From Diphasiastrum complanatum (taxonomy: Eukaryota > Streptophyta > Lycopodiopsida > Lycopodiales > Lycopodiaceae): a stretch of 64,000 bases of DNA. Location of the stretch: the NCBI GenBank assembly GCA_029204225.1, contig CM055113.1:26093462-26157461 (forward strand), given 5' to 3'. This document shows, one piece after another, positions 1-11,259 of this stretch. Each line of letters begins with the position of its first letter. The first letter of the stretch is position 1. A program made the position numbers and the translations under genes. The notes under the pieces are model-generated. The model was given only the letters and a program-made list of their open reading frames with translations. It searched no databases and was not told where the DNA came from.

Positions 1-2391
1 TCTTGGTGACAATAGTACTCACACTACTGAAGGTGAAGGTATTGTAAGAATACAATTCCAGCATAATCAATTCAACTTACTATCAAAGGTCTTATATGTT
101 CCGAAACTCTCTACAAATATGTTATTAGTAGGTAGAATTATAGATTTAGGTCATAAGGTAGAATTTGAATCTGATCAATGCAAAATTATTGATAGGAGTA
201 ATAAGATCCTTGCACTCGGTAAGAGGCAGGATTACTTATATAGATTGGCACATTGTTATTTTGAGTCTAGTCAAGTCTTGAAAACCTTTGTTCTAGTCAA
301 TAAAGCATTACTATGGCATCATCACTTAGGACACTTGAATTATGCATATGTGTTGAACATGTCCAGACAATCCATGGTTCTTGATCCCGACTATCCTTCT
401 GGTAAGGTCGATCTCCCTGTCTATCATACCTGCATCTTTGGAAGGTAGGCTAAGATTCCTTTTAGATCAAACCACAGGCATGCAGCAAAAGATCTATTAG
501 ATGTTGTTCATATAGATATATGTGGACCTATGCAAACTCCTTCATTTCTAGATGCAAAGTGTTTCATTACTTTTATTGATAAATTCTCTAGAAGAACAAC
601 TGTTTATTTCATTAGACAGAAATGAGAGGCTTTCATCAAATTCAGACAATTCAAAGAGCATGCTAAGAATCAAACTGGAAAACGAATCAAAGCACTAAGT
701 TCAGATAACGGGGGAGAATACATCTCCACCGAACTCAAGGAGTATTGCCTTAACAACGACATTGAGCAACAATACATTACCTCCTAATCGCCTCAATCAA
801 ATGGTCTTGCTGAGAGAAAGAACAGAACCTTAGTTGAATCGGCAAAGTGCATGTTATCACATGCAACACCATTCGAAGTTTGGACAGGTTCCAGACCTTC
901 TTTATCAAACTTACGAGTTTTTGGATGTACTGCTTTTGTGCAGATTCCTCGTGATCTCAGAAAGAAGCTCAACTTCCAGAGTATCAAATGTGTTTTCATC
1001 AACTACACTACGTCAGATCAAGCTACAACTTGTTTGATCCCATCGAGTTGAAGATATTCACTAGTCGGGATGTCATCTTCATTGAAGATCAGTTTCAAGA
1101 CCTCAAAGGAAAAGGAAGTCTCCATGTAGCCGACCTATCAGATTCTCTTGACACATTGAACTTTCCAGTTCCTCAGTTAACTATTCCCATTGAAAGTCCA
1201 AGCTCTTCTTCTTTTTACGAACAACAAATCAATGGTGAATTAGAAGTTGATGATGTTACAGATCAGCAACTACAGTATGATGGAAATGATCAACTTCCTC
1301 TATTACCCAGAAGATCATCAAGGACTAGCAGATCACATGTGAGGTATATCAACAAGTCTGCAGCCTATCTTGTTTAGGAACCGATGTCTGTCCAAGAGGC
1401 ACTCAGTTAGCTCGATTCAGATGTTTGGAAAGAAGCTATGGATTAAGAGCATTCATCTCTTATCAAGAACCAGACATGGACAATTGTCAAATTACCTGCT
1501 AGCAAAAATGTAGTTGATTACAAATGGATTTTCAAAGTCAAGTACAATGTAGATGGAAGCATCAACAGGAGAAAGACACGACTTGTTGTCAGAGGATTTT
1601 CTCAGGTATACAACGTCGATTACACTAAGACCTTCAGTGCAGTAGTCAAGGATTCTTCTATCTGACTTTTGCTATCATTTGCCGCTGCAACAGATTTGGA
1701 AATACATCAAATGGATGTACAGACAACATATCTTAATGGAGTTATCGAAGAAGACATTTACATGGTGCAATCATGTGTGTAAATTCCATAAGGCAATTAA
1801 TGGCTTGAAGCAATCTACTTGAGCATGGTTTCAAAGGATCAATACTTTTTTTATTGATCACGTCTACACACCTACCTCTTCAGATTCAAATGTTTATTTC
1901 AAAGCAGTGCAGTAGTCTTTTACCGTTATCACTTTATACGTGGATGATACATTGCTTTTCAACAATAGTATCGATCTGATAAAAGAGGAGAAGATGATGC
2001 TATCTTTCGAAGTCGACATGACCGATCTAGACGAAGCTCATTTCTGCCTTGGTATATAAATCCAAAGAGAAAAAAATAGAAGGTGGTCTACATTACACAA
2101 CAGAGGTACATCTACAACATGTTAGTCAGATATAATTTGATTAATTGCAAGTTAACTCTCTCACCAATGGAACCAGGTCTCAAATTCTCAAAGGACCAGT
2201 GTCCCCAAACAATTCATGAGAAGCAGCAGATGAGTGAGTATTCTTACCATTCTATTATAGGATCTCTTATGTATGCCATGATCTGTACCATGCCAGACAT
2301 AGCTTTTGCAGTCAGCTCTCTCAGTCAATTTATGACTAATCTTGGTGTAACACATTGGAAGGCTCTTATCAGAGTCATGAGATATCTTTGA
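1..2391 (+). pseudogene. Copia-A pol remnant (integrase, reverse transcriptase)
   Basis: Decayed Ty1/copia polyprotein, entered part way through. Reading from the left edge I see the end of the protease region, a GAG-pre-integrase motif (LLWHHHLGHLNY, about 305-345), an integrase core (HIDICGPM about 510, SSDNGGEY about 705, NGLAERKNR about 800), and an RT with the catalytic box YVDD at about 1936. In-frame stops fall near 448, 622 and 786, with more stops and frame changes through the RT region. After the integrase Glu the frame jumps almost straight to the VFGCTAFVQIP region, so an internal stretch is missing. RNase H and the 3' LTR are absent and homology ends near 2400. Non-functional. 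The inverted partner at 38561-40230 supplies the gag/protease part. Confidence 0.85.
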
Positions 2392-2838
2392 GCCATATAT
2401 ATGAACAACTTCTCTTGTTTTTGAGAGGACTCTTGTGCTATTTTTTATGCAAGCACTAGCATTGATCAAAATCGCTCTCACTTTTTGTGCTACATATTCT
2501 AATTCATAATGTGCATGTATATGTATTCTATTACAAAAAAATATTTACATTTGGACATGTGCAACTTCAGTTTTCCTCTGCAAGGAAGGCATCGCCTCTA
2601 CAAATGCCATCTTTCTCGTCGTCATCCCCTCGATGCTGCCACCAATCCCCACAGCCATCAATACCGTCCCCTCCTCCTATGCAAGTTCTTGATCAAGCTG
2701 CTCCTCTTGCTCTTGATCAACATGCACATACTTTGTGAAATTTGAATGCAATGCAATCCTATTTTAACTACACAAGTAGTTTGTGAAAGTTTAATGCAAT
2801 GTAATCCTATTTTAACTAAAGACTAGTTTCAACTAAAA
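2392..2838. other. No gene; A/T-rich linker
   Basis: Sequence between the Copia-A remnant and the tandem array. I see no conserved protein motif. A short duplication (tttgtgaaa...ttgaatgcaatg...atcctattttaacta) occurs twice near 2735-2815. This stretch is missing from the right arm of the outer duplication. Confidence 0.5.
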
Positions 2839-3145
2839 CCGTACGGTTTGGGAGTTTTGATTAGCACTCTACTATGTTCTTTCTTTTTTTTATCCTCGTG
2901 TGTGTTATGGTTTTAGGGTTTAGAGTGTGCATGTGCGTGTGTGATGCCAATCATTTATGTTTCATGATTAACAGTTCATGCTACCCTAATTCGTAGAACC
3001 TTGATTTATGTTTCATGCTTACTAGTTTGTGCTACTCTGATTTGTAGGATCTTAACCTAGTCCTGTTATTTTAATTTACAATATCATAGTTTATGTGTTG
3101 TGTATTGGCTGGGTTTTCATGCTTAGAAATAGAGAATGAGAGATT

Positions 3146-3148
<3 letters not shown>

Positions 3149-3209
<61 letters not shown>
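3149..3209. repeat. (AG)n microsatellite
   Basis: About 61 bp of AG dinucleotide with one interruption, inside array unit 1. Long RERERE or SLSLSL reading frames over it are artefacts. Confidence 0.95.
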
Positions 3210-3677
3210 TCATGAAGGAGTTAAAGATAACCAAGACTCCCAATTCTAGGAAGGTGTGTAGCCCTTGTTTTCTTCCAATATAGGTGTGTTTCAAATGTTT
3301 TTTGTTGGACGATAGCTTCCATAAGAAAGCCCAAACGCCATAGGGAGGCAGCATGAGGTGACATTCTAGAATAGAATATAACCGTACGGCTGGGGAGTTT
3401 TGATTAGCACTCTACTATGTTGTTTTTTTCTATCCTCGTGTGTGTTATGGTTTTAGGGTTTAGAGTGTGCATGTGCGTGTGTGATGCCATTTGTTTATGT
3501 TTCATGATTCCCAGTTCATGCTACCCTAATTCGCAGAATCTTGATTTATGTTTCATGCTTACTAGTTTGTGCTACTCTGATTGGTAGGATCTTAACCTAA
3601 ACCTATTAGTTTAATTTACAAGATCATAGTTTATGTGTTGTGTATTGGTTATGTTTTCATGCGGAGCGAGAGATTTG

Positions 3678-3680
<3 letters not shown>

Positions 3681-3756
<76 letters not shown>
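3681..3756. repeat. (AG)n microsatellite
   Basis: About 76 bp of uninterrupted AG in array unit 2. Confidence 0.95.
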
Positions 3757-3758
<2 letters not shown>

Positions 3759-4516
3759 AAAGGTAACGAATACTTCCAATTCTAGGAGGGAGCATGTGCT
3801 GACATTCTAGAATAGGATATAACTGTATGGTTTGGGAGGTTTAAGTAGCACTCTACTATGTTTTTTCTTTTATTTATCCTCGTGTGTGTTATGGTTTTAG
3901 GGTTAAGAGTGTGCGTGTGAGTGTGTGATGCCATTCGTTTATGTTTCATGACTACCAGTTCATGCTACCCTAATTCACAAAATCTTGATTTATGTTTCAT
4001 GCTTACTAGTTTGTGCTACTCTAATTTGTAGGATCTTAACCTAGTCCTGTTATTTTAATTTACAAGATCATAGTTTATGTGTTGTGTATTGGTTATGTTT
4101 TCATGCTTAGAAATAGAGAGCGAGAGATTTGGAGAGAGAGAGAGAGAGAGAGATCATGAAAGAGTTAAATGTAACGAACACTCCCAATTCTAGGAAGGTG
4201 TGTAGCCCTTGTTTTCTTCTGATAAAGACGCAGCTGAGATGTTTCTTGTTGGACGATAAGTTCCACAAGAAAGCCCAAATGTCGTAGGGAGGGAGCATGT
4301 GGTGACATTCTGGAATACGATATAACCGTACGGTTCGGGAGTTTTGATTAGCACTCTACTATGTTCTTTTTTTTTTATCCTCATGTGTGTTATGGTTTTA
4401 GGGTTTAGAGTGTGCGTGTGTGTGTGTGATGCCATTCGTTTATGTTTCATGATTACCAATTCATGCTACCCTGATTCGCAGAGTCTTGATTTATGTTTCA
4501 TGCTTACTAGTTTGTG

Positions 4517-5021
4517 CTAGAGTCTGAAGGGTTGTTGAAGAGGGCCCTGAAGAAGTGAAGTGCATTTTGGCCTTCAACTTCACTAAAAATTTTCATATTG
4601 AAATTGGAGTTGGGTCCCTTCACAAGTGAAGAGTGAAGTTTCTTCAAGGTATCAAAAACTAGAAAAGTCCCTATTTTTGGGTCCTTTGCCCGTTTTGACC
4701 CAAACGAAAGTCTATAACCCGCAAACGAAGGGCACCCGGACTGTACCTGCAAGTACGGTATAGCAAAACAGAGTGATTGCGGCGGAGAAAGTGTTCGGAG
4801 TGCTCCCTAAGTGATTTCACCATTCCATTGGGCACGTTGTTGGGAGTCGACGACTGAGTGCATTTCGGAAGGCGACGCCGATTTGGCTTTCAAATTGGTG
4901 GAAAAGCGGCGAGTGGCCTGGTAAGGGAAAAAATGCAGGTCATTATTTTCAACTTCTAACATCACTGTTGCCCTCGACATACTGTTTTTAGCCTACGACA
5001 GAAGTTTCAAGCAGTTTTGCG
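4517..5021 (+). other. Leader of Copia-B
   Basis: About 500 bp between the tandem array and the Copia-B gag start, conserved in inverted form at 36463-36985. It probably holds the remains of a 5' LTR and untranslated leader, but I cannot find a clear TG...CA pair or a tRNA primer site, so the LTR boundary is not called. No coding frame stands out. Confidence 0.45.
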
Positions 5022-5594
5022 ATGACAAACATGGGAGAGTCCATTTTGAGTGAAAGTAGCAAATTGGACGGGATTTCTAACTATGCAGTGTGGAAATTCA
5101 AAATGAAAAATGTACTGATGGAGAAAGACATGTGGGAAGTCATCACAAGTGATGAGAGAAGGCCGCCAAATGAAGCGGATATCAAAGTGTTCGATAAAAA
5201 GATGAGGAAAGCTTTGACCTTCATTAACTTGTCAGTGAAGGATCACATCATTATCCACATTTGTGATGTTGTTACACCCAGACAGGCATGGGATGTGCTA
5301 AATGAGCAGTTCGAGACGTCAAATCCATCAAGAATCATGTTTTTGAAGTCAAAGTTGAATAGTGCCCGCATGGCACAAGGAGAGCACATTCAGACATACA
5401 TGACCAGAATCAAGACAATGAGAGATGAAGTGCATTCTATTGGTGAGTGCATACGTGATGTGGAGCTGGTGCACAATGCATTGTGCGGCATTGCAGAATC
5501 CTATCAGATGTTTGTGAGCAGAATAGCATCAAGAGAAAAATTGCCAACCCTTGACGAGCTCACAGGAATCTTGATGCAACAAGAACAACGGTGA
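5022..5594 (+). CDS. Copia-B gag N-terminal region (UBN2-type)
   Basis: 190-codon frame from ATG 5022. It has the usual copia gag start, with LDGISNYAVWKFKMKNVL near the N-terminus, a central RQAWDVLNEQFE and a C-terminal LPTLDELTGILMQQEQR, matching the UBN2/retrotran-gag architecture that forms the capsid. A TGA at 5592-5594 closes the frame. The zinc-knuckle part continues in a different frame from 5623, so gag-pol is broken here by a stop and frameshift. The partner in the right arm (35890-36462) differs at 10 of 190 residues and ends at the same stop, so the lesion predates the duplication. Confidence 0.85.
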   Translation: MTNMGESILSESSKLDGISNYAVWKFKMKNVLMEKDMWEVITSDERRPPNEADIKVFDKKMRKALTFINLSVKDHIIIHICDVVTPRQAWDVLNEQFETSNPSRIMFLKSKLNSARMAQGEHIQTYMTRIKTMRDEVHSIGECIRDVELVHNALCGIAESYQMFVSRIASREKLPTLDELTGILMQQEQR

Positions 5595-5622
5595 GAAATG
5601 GTGAAAGCTAGACGTCAAAATA

Positions 5623-6513
5623 TTGACGATCAAGCACTTGCGACACGCCAAAAACAAGGCAAGGGCAAGAAGAAGTCTAAACAACAATTTGCCAAGTCTT
5701 AGGAGGACGAGGGATCTTCCAGTAAGACCAAAAAAGAAAGGCAAGTGCTTCCATTGTGGTAAAAAGGGCCATTGGAAGAGTGAATGTCGCAAATTCTTGG
5801 TGGAACAAGGCAAGGGGAAACCAAAACAAGCAGGTAACCTTCTCGACGAGGGTGAGATTGAAGACTCTTGCATATTCATATCTGCATTGTCATCTAATCA
5901 AGATGATCAAGCATGGTATATTGACTCGGGAGCCACAAGACACATGACAGGTAACAAGAATCTGTTTAGTAGCTTGAAAGTGTTGGATAATGGAACATCT
6001 GTTTTAGAAGCAAATGGTGAGGTGTGCAAGATCAAGGGGATAGGCATCGTTTCAATCCAACTACCTGATGGCAAAAGCAGGATGATCAGGGAGGTACTTT
6101 ATGTACCAGGTTTGAAGAAAAATCCACTTTATGTTGGAGTCGTTACTGATCAAAAGTTGAAAGTAGAATTCGCCCATGATCGTTGCTTTGTGAAGGATGT
6201 GAACCAAAAGTTCAAAGTTATTGTGGATGGAGTAAGAGAGCCCAATACAAAATTGTACATGTTGAATGCTACAATTAAGGAGCAACATGGACTTGTATCG
6301 TCCATTCCATCACAGACTGAGTTGTGGCATAAGAGGCTTGGTCACTTGAACTTGGGAAGCCTCAGCTTGATGAGAAAATTGGAGATGGTAACACGATTGC
6401 CTACCATAGAAGATCACTTGAAATCGATGTGCAAATCTTGTGTATATGGAAAGCAGCATAGAGAGAAGTTCAATAAAGGGGTGTTGCAAGAGCAAAGATC
6501 ATCCTGGATTTAA
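5623..6513 (+). pseudogene. Copia-B zinc knuckle, protease and pre-integrase region
   Basis: Open frame of 296 codons. It shows a CCHC knuckle (CFHCGKKGHWKSEC), the aspartic protease active site WYIDSGATRHM with Asp-Ser-Gly intact, the LYVPGLKKNPLYVG segment, and the GAG-pre-integrase motif LWHKRLGHLNLGSL. It then runs out of frame at 6513, just before the first integrase Asp. The frame change sits in a G run (aataaaggggtg) that has one base more in the right arm. The first residues are probably shifted frame rather than genuine gag. It cannot make a complete polyprotein. Confidence 0.85.
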
Positions 6514-7194
6514 TCCACACAGATTTATGCGAGCCTATGAGGACCATGTCCTTAGGTAAAGCCTTCTATTTCATGACCGTTATTGATAATATGTCACGTA
6601 AGACATGGATCTACTTCTTGAAGAAGAAATAAGATGCATTTGATAACTTCAAGAGCTTCAAAGCATTGGTCGAAATCAGACAGGTAGGAAGATCAAAGTC
6701 CTAAGATCAGATAGTGGAGGTGAGTACAAGTCTAATGACTTCAATGATCTTTGTGATCAATGTGGGATTAAAAGACAATTTATGCAAGCTCATACTCCTA
6801 CTCTCAATGGTGTAGCTGAACGCAAGAATCGTACGATTGTGGAAAGTGCCATATCTATGCTAGCTGAGATGAAACTACCAAAAGATTTTTGGTCAGAAGC
6901 ATGTAGCACGACAGTCTATCTTTAGAATAGAAGTCCTACCATTGCCATACCAAAGATAACACCTGAGTAAGCATTCACGAAGAAGAAGCCAAAGGTGAAC
7001 CATTGCGAATCTTTGGATGTAAGTCCTTTGTACACATTCCTAAGGAAGAAAGACGTAAACTTGATGTAAAAGCTATCAAATGCATATTCCTAGGATATGA
7101 TAATCGTGTGAATGGCTATAGATGTTTTGATCCAGTGGAAAACAAAATCCATATAAGCCGTGATGTTATCTTTGATGAATCCAAAGATGTATGA
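6500..7194 (+). pseudogene. Copia-B integrase remnant
   Basis: Integrase core in pieces: IHTDLCEPM (first Asp, about 6515), RSDSGGEYKS (second Asp, about 6707) and NGVAERKNRT (Glu, about 6808), then the C-terminal IFGCKSFVHIPKEERRK segment at about 7003. Stops occur near 6630, 6925 and 6968, and there are at least two frame changes. The catalytic residues are recognisable but the reading frame is lost. Confidence 0.8.
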
Positions 7195-8474
7195 AGAGGA
7201 GGATCCTAGGAAGATAGACACATCCAATGGGAAAGATGGTATAGTGAGGATATCACTTGATGATGATCAATTCATTGACCTTCCGAGTGATGAACATGAG
7301 GATACATCTCAAGATACTACTACTCAACCTCAAGAGACAGGTTGGTGAGGTAGGGACAAACGTTTTGGTGCAAGAAGGATTGAAGTTGCAGGTGATAAAC
7401 GCAAGGAGAAGGATGTACCATGGAATACATTTTCACCAGGAAGCTGATCACCTGACAGGAAGCTCCCTAAGTGGTTTGAGAGATTGTTGGAGAGTTGCGA
7501 CATGGATGACTTTCAAGGATCATCTAGCCAGGGAGAGCTACGAAGATCAACAAGAGAGAAGACACAACCTGAAAGGTATGAAGCAAATTATGCTCTCTTA
7601 TCTAGCATTATTCAAAGCAAAGAACCTTTGACTTATGGTGAAGCGAAGGATGATGACATTTGGGTCAAGGCCATGGGAGAGGAGATGGAGTCAATTGCTA
7701 AGCATAGCACATGGGACTTAGTAGAACCACCAGTTGGCAAGAAACCCATTGGTTGCAAATGGGTATACAGAACTAAGTATCATGCAGATGGAAGTATTGC
7801 AAAGAACAAGGCAAGATTGGTGATCAAAGGGTATGCACAAAGTAAAGGCATCGACTATGAGGAGACCTTTGCACCGGTTTGTAAGTGGAATACTCTACGT
7901 CTACTTGTTGCTTTAGCTTCACATTTTGGTTGGCCTTTGCATCAGATGGATGTGAAATCTGCTTTTCTAAATGGTGAGTTAGAAGAAGAAGTGTTCATGG
8001 ATCAACCTAAAGGCTTTGTAGCGGAGCGACAGGAAAATAAAGTATGTCTCTTGACGAAAGCACTTTATGGTCTTAAACAAGCACCAAGTGTGTGGTATAG
8101 CAGGATTGATGCCTACTTTTGTTCAAAGGGGATGGTGAGAACACATTCTGATCCAAATCTATATGTCTTATGCTTTGATGGTATGGTTGCTTTGATTGCT
8201 CTTTATGTTGATGACTTGGTTATTACGGAAAATAATCAAGAGATGATAGACATGATCAAGAAAGACCTCATGGAACAATTCGAGATGACAGATCTCAGCC
8301 TGATGCATTATTGCCTTGGAGTAGAGGTGTGGCAAAAAGGACACGAAGTGGGTTTAACACAGGTGAAGTATGTCAAAGAGTTGCTGCACAGGTTTAGGTT
8401 GCAGGATTGCAAACCAGTGAATACTCCTATTGAACCAGGTAGAAAGCATTCCTATTTGTATATGAGAAAAAAGT
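7195..8474 (+). pseudogene. Copia-B reverse transcriptase
   Basis: The long frame (open from 7484) covers the copia RT: TWDLVEPPVGKKPIGCKWVY, KARLVIKGYAQ, the first catalytic Asp in HQMDVKSAFLNGELEEE, LYGLKQAPSVWYSRI, and the catalytic box YVDDLVI at about 8208. Up to 7483 the linker between integrase and RT is split by frameshifts. The protein is cut after YLYMRKK by the junction with Copia-C, and the last ~20 codons before the stop at 8539 are antisense Copia-C sequence. The RT catalytic residues are intact here, unlike the right-arm copy. Confidence 0.85.
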
Positions 8475-9660
8475 ATTGCACCTTGATAAAACCTTTACCA
8501 CCATTGGCCATGTTGATGACCTTCTTCTCTCCCTCATAAGGCACCAAAGAAGTGAAAGTACTCTTTGTGACATGCCATATTTAATTTTGCTCCACTATCA
8601 ATCCACCATGGATCCATATCTCCTTCATTGGTTAAAAAACAAGAAGACATAAAAAAAGAATCCCTTGAATTTTGCTCATTAACACCATCCTCATAAAAAA
8701 TGAAATTGCCTTGCGTTTCACCTTGATCTCTTTTCTTCTTGAAGCACTCACTAGCAAAATGTCCTTTGATTCCACAATAGAAACATTTTAGCTTAGATCT
8801 ATCTTTCTTCTTGCCAACAAAAGTAGAAGGCTCACCTTGATCTTGTCCTTTACACCACTTGCCCTTGCTCTTTCCCTTGAACATGCCCTTTGAGAACATA
8901 GCCTCCTCCTCTCCAACTTGAGATATGGAAGTAGATCCTCCTCTTGATAGAAGCCTAAACTCCTCATTCACCAAGATTTCTTACAAGTACTCCATACCTA
9001 GAAATGTCTTTTGAGTAGCAAAACTTTGAACAAGATTAGCATGATCATCCAACAAGCCATTAAGAACTTACTCTACTTGAACAAGTTCTATCTCCTTAAT
9101 GCTTTCATCAATACATGCCAACTCATCATTGAATGCTTTAACCCTAAAAAAAAAAAGTATGAGCACTTTCATCCGTCTTTTGTAATCTTTCAAAGATTTT
9201 CCTCCTAAGGGTTAGGACTCTTGATGTATACTTGGACTCAAAAACCTTCTTTAGAGATTCCCAACCCTCACTAGATGTAGTGCACTTACCAACTTCCTTG
9301 AGAAGTTCATTAGTCACATTCAATTGATCTCATGAAGAGCTTTCTTTGCCCTCCTATCATACCTCAATTGTTCTTGTGGTGCCAAAGGTCTTCCCTCCAC
9401 ACCTACGACAATGTCCATCAACTAACTATCTCAAGGAATCACTTGATTCTCCACAAACAAAGTTTGAAGTTGACCTCTTTAATAATCAATTATTCCATTG
9501 AAGTTCTATTGAACTTTAGCCATGCTTTTGGGCTCCATGACTAAAACTACAAATCATACAGAGTGAAGTTCAAATCAGTTATAATATCTTTCTTGTTGGA
9601 ATTACACAACCACTTCAAACGAGGCCTTTTCTTGATCTTGTGAAACCATTGAAACAATAA
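8475..9660 (-). pseudogene. Copia-C gag and protease fragment
   Basis: Minus-strand gag of a third copia family, related to Copia-F. Upstream part (about 9545-9000) matches Copia-F gag around NVTNELLKEVGKC and SRVLTLRRQIF but is broken by stops. The open part (8974-8534) has a Lys/Gly-rich linker, a CCHC knuckle CFYCGIKGHFASEC, and the protease site WWIDSGAKLNM, in which the usual Ala-Ser-Ser-His after DSG is changed. It ends within the protease domain at the Copia-B junction. Integrase and RT are absent. The right-arm copy is at 31800-32972. Confidence 0.8.
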
Positions 9661-9689
9661 CCATGCAGTTCAAAGTTCAACGGAAATGG

Positions 9690-10531
9690 AAACTGTCATG
9701 ACTGGCCACATGGCCAGTATTTCAAGTTACTTAGAAATGTACACCCAAATTTCGTTTCAATTTACACATTATAATCTTGGTATAGCTAGAATATGGAATT
9801 AAATACAAGACGGGAATAGCCAGTGCCGATTAGCAATCATAGTCAATGACAGAATTGTAAGTCGGGTAGTAGCTACTCACTTAGCTCTTATAAGATCAAT
9901 GTTCCAGAAGAAGTGGTATTGATTACAAATGGCATCTAGATGATGGTTCCATCAACCGAAGAGTGAACTACTCTTGAAGGTGAAACTTCAAGACATAGAT
10001 CTCAACACAAAATAAATGGTTAGCTTCTATTTTCTTCGTCTGACAAGACATGCATATCATCGACAGGCCCTTGCAACAAGGTATATATCTAGGGGAGGAC
10101 ACACTCCACCTAGAGTCGATTTAAATAGTTCTCTTCAAACATTCTCATGCATTAGTTAAAGCTAGAGGAATAAAGAAAAGCAAGAAAAGGTGAAGAGCTT
10201 GACGGAGGCCTCCTACGCTAATTTTTGAAGCAGACAGTGTGAACTTTGGTTCGATGGTGTTGCAACTGACAACGTTTTACTCTTCTCGATTCCTCTCCGA
10301 TTTGTTTCCACGAAGGGAATCTCAGCTTCTCGATTTTGATGCACATTCACAAGTATGTCCATCACATGGCTTAGGTGGTCAAAATATTTCAGGAATCTTT
10401 GCATATATGATTATTGAAGATATATATCACTCAATATTATCCCTAAGACATCTACAGTTGGAGATTCATTTTTAAAGGGAGATCAACTCCAAGAGCATGC
10501 TACTCCAGATGCTCAATTGCTTAAAATCATG

Positions 10532-10534
<3 letters not shown>
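9690..10534 (+). repeat. Repeat R, copy 1 (unclassified)
   Basis: About 0.85 kb that begins near a palindromic tggccacatggcca and runs to an AG tract. It occurs three times in the window: here, inverted at 30906-31750, and in direct orientation at 40986-41668 as a shorter copy lacking about 170 bp (roughly 10165-10335 of this copy). I see no protein motif. It lies 5' of Copia-C gag on that strand, so it could include that element's LTR or leader, but no TG...CA pair was identified. Presence of a third copy outside the outer duplication shows that it is dispersed. Confidence 0.6.

Positions 10535-10572
<38 letters not shown>
10535..10572. repeat. (AG)n microsatellite
   Basis: About 38 bp. The equivalent tract is about 127 bp in the right arm (30779-30905) and about 67 bp in the third copy (41669-41735). 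Confidence 0.95.
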
Positions 10573-10573
<1 letters not shown>

Positions 10574-10860
10574 ACTTTGACAGTATTTCTATTTCTACTT
10601 CATATACAATCGATCGATTGGAAACTGCTCTTTTGGGTTGCAGCCTTGGTGAATGTTCTTCTTATTGGGTTTGTGAAGCCTCAAAAGTTTTCAAACACTT
10701 CTCAAAAGCTTTTATGTGCATTATTTTCATGGGATCTATCGCCTTCGAATACTATAAGTATTATACTGTTCCAATCAAAGAAGCACAAGTATATGGAGGG
10801 AAGTAGGCGTTTCTGTATGAACAAAATCAACAATGGTAGTGAATGAAAAGATCAACATAC
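10573..10860 (-). other. Harbinger intron sequence
   Basis: Follows the splice donor of the transposase middle exon on the minus strand and is conserved in inverted form at 30496-30778. No coding potential is visible. Where the intron ends is unknown because the next exon is not adjacent. Confidence 0.5.
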
Positions 10861-11254
10861 CCTGATTCTGCCTAAGAGCTTCTTGATAATTCTTTCTATT
10901 TGGGCAAGCGGTATCTTCTACAACACACTGTACATTCAAATACTGAAGCTGGAAGCTTTGGGCATCTACATACGTATAGAAGGCCATGGAGCGCTTCACA
11001 TTATGGCAAAAATCCAATACGATTTCATGGCATGTTGATATGCCAACACCAAAAACATCAGAAATCATTTGCAACGTGTTGCCAGTGGCCAACCTTGACA
11101 ATGCTATGCAAACCCTATTCTCTAGAGGAATACACTTCCTGGTGGATCTATCTTGCTTGGACATGTGACATGCGACTCGTGAACATATGAATCTAAATGT
11201 GGATCTTGACACTCTCATCCTTTGTTTAAACTCTTATCAGTGTACGATCCTGGC
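10861..11254 (-). pseudogene. PIF/Harbinger transposase, middle exon (arm A)
   Basis: Minus-strand exon with the N-terminal helix-turn-helix region of plant HARBI1-like transposases: RVSRSTFRFICSRVACHM, ALSRLATGNTLQMISDVFGVG, then STCHEIVLDFC and the VVEDTACPNRKNYQEALRQNQ segment. It ends at a plausible splice donor (CAGG|GTATGTTG, intron side at 10859-10860). Two stops upstream (about 11237-11232, TGA TAA) interrupt the link to the 5' exon. The 5' side is separated from the first exon (12000-12274) by a copia LTR at 11260-11996. The DDE exon is not on this side; its counterpart is at 20886. Confidence 0.8.
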
Positions 11255-11259
11255 AAATG

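Larger units (their letters stand above)
2839..4516 (+). repeat. Tandem array of ~0.43-0.54-kb units with AG tracts
   Basis: Three full units and a partial fourth, phased on the motif aaccgtacggtttgggag (about 2839, 3382, 3821, 4325). Each unit then has tatcctcgtgtgtgttatgg, a telomere-like ttttagggttta, several variants of tttatgtttcatg, an AG microsatellite, and in units 1 and 3 a segment with tcctaggaaggtgtgtagccc-type sequence. Unit 2 lacks part of the tail. AG tracts: 3149-3209, 3681-3756 and 4132-4153. No credible protein is encoded. The same array, inverted, is at 36986-38560. Confidence 0.85.
5022..8474 (+). mobile_element. Copia-B, truncated Ty1/copia element
   Basis: Copia element in domain order gag (UBN2-type), CCHC zinc knuckle, protease, GAG-pre-integrase, integrase, reverse transcriptase. 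It stops after the motif YLYMRKK, where it abuts a minus-strand Copia-C fragment. RNase H and the 3' LTR are missing. Several frameshifts and stops interrupt it. An inverted copy lies at 32975-36462. Confidence 0.9.
1..10987 (+). repeat. Outer inverted duplication, left arm
   Basis: The reverse complement of this stretch recurs at 30371-39677. The first bases of the window match the complement ending at 39677, and the inner edge falls in a Harbinger transposase exon (10987 against 30371). Both arms share the same order: Copia-A, AG-bearing tandem array, Copia-B, Copia-C gag in opposite orientation, repeat R, Harbinger fragment. The Copia-B/Copia-C junction (about 8473 here, about 32972 opposite) is identical in both, so the mosaic existed before it was duplicated. 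The 190-codon gag frames in the two arms differ at 10 residues, so the duplication is not recent. The arm continues beyond the window. Confidence 0.9.

Noticed and set aside
8475-8539. Extension of the Copia-B RT frame to 8539
   Set aside because: The last ~20 codons are antisense to the Copia-C protease region, a junction product rather than RT sequence.
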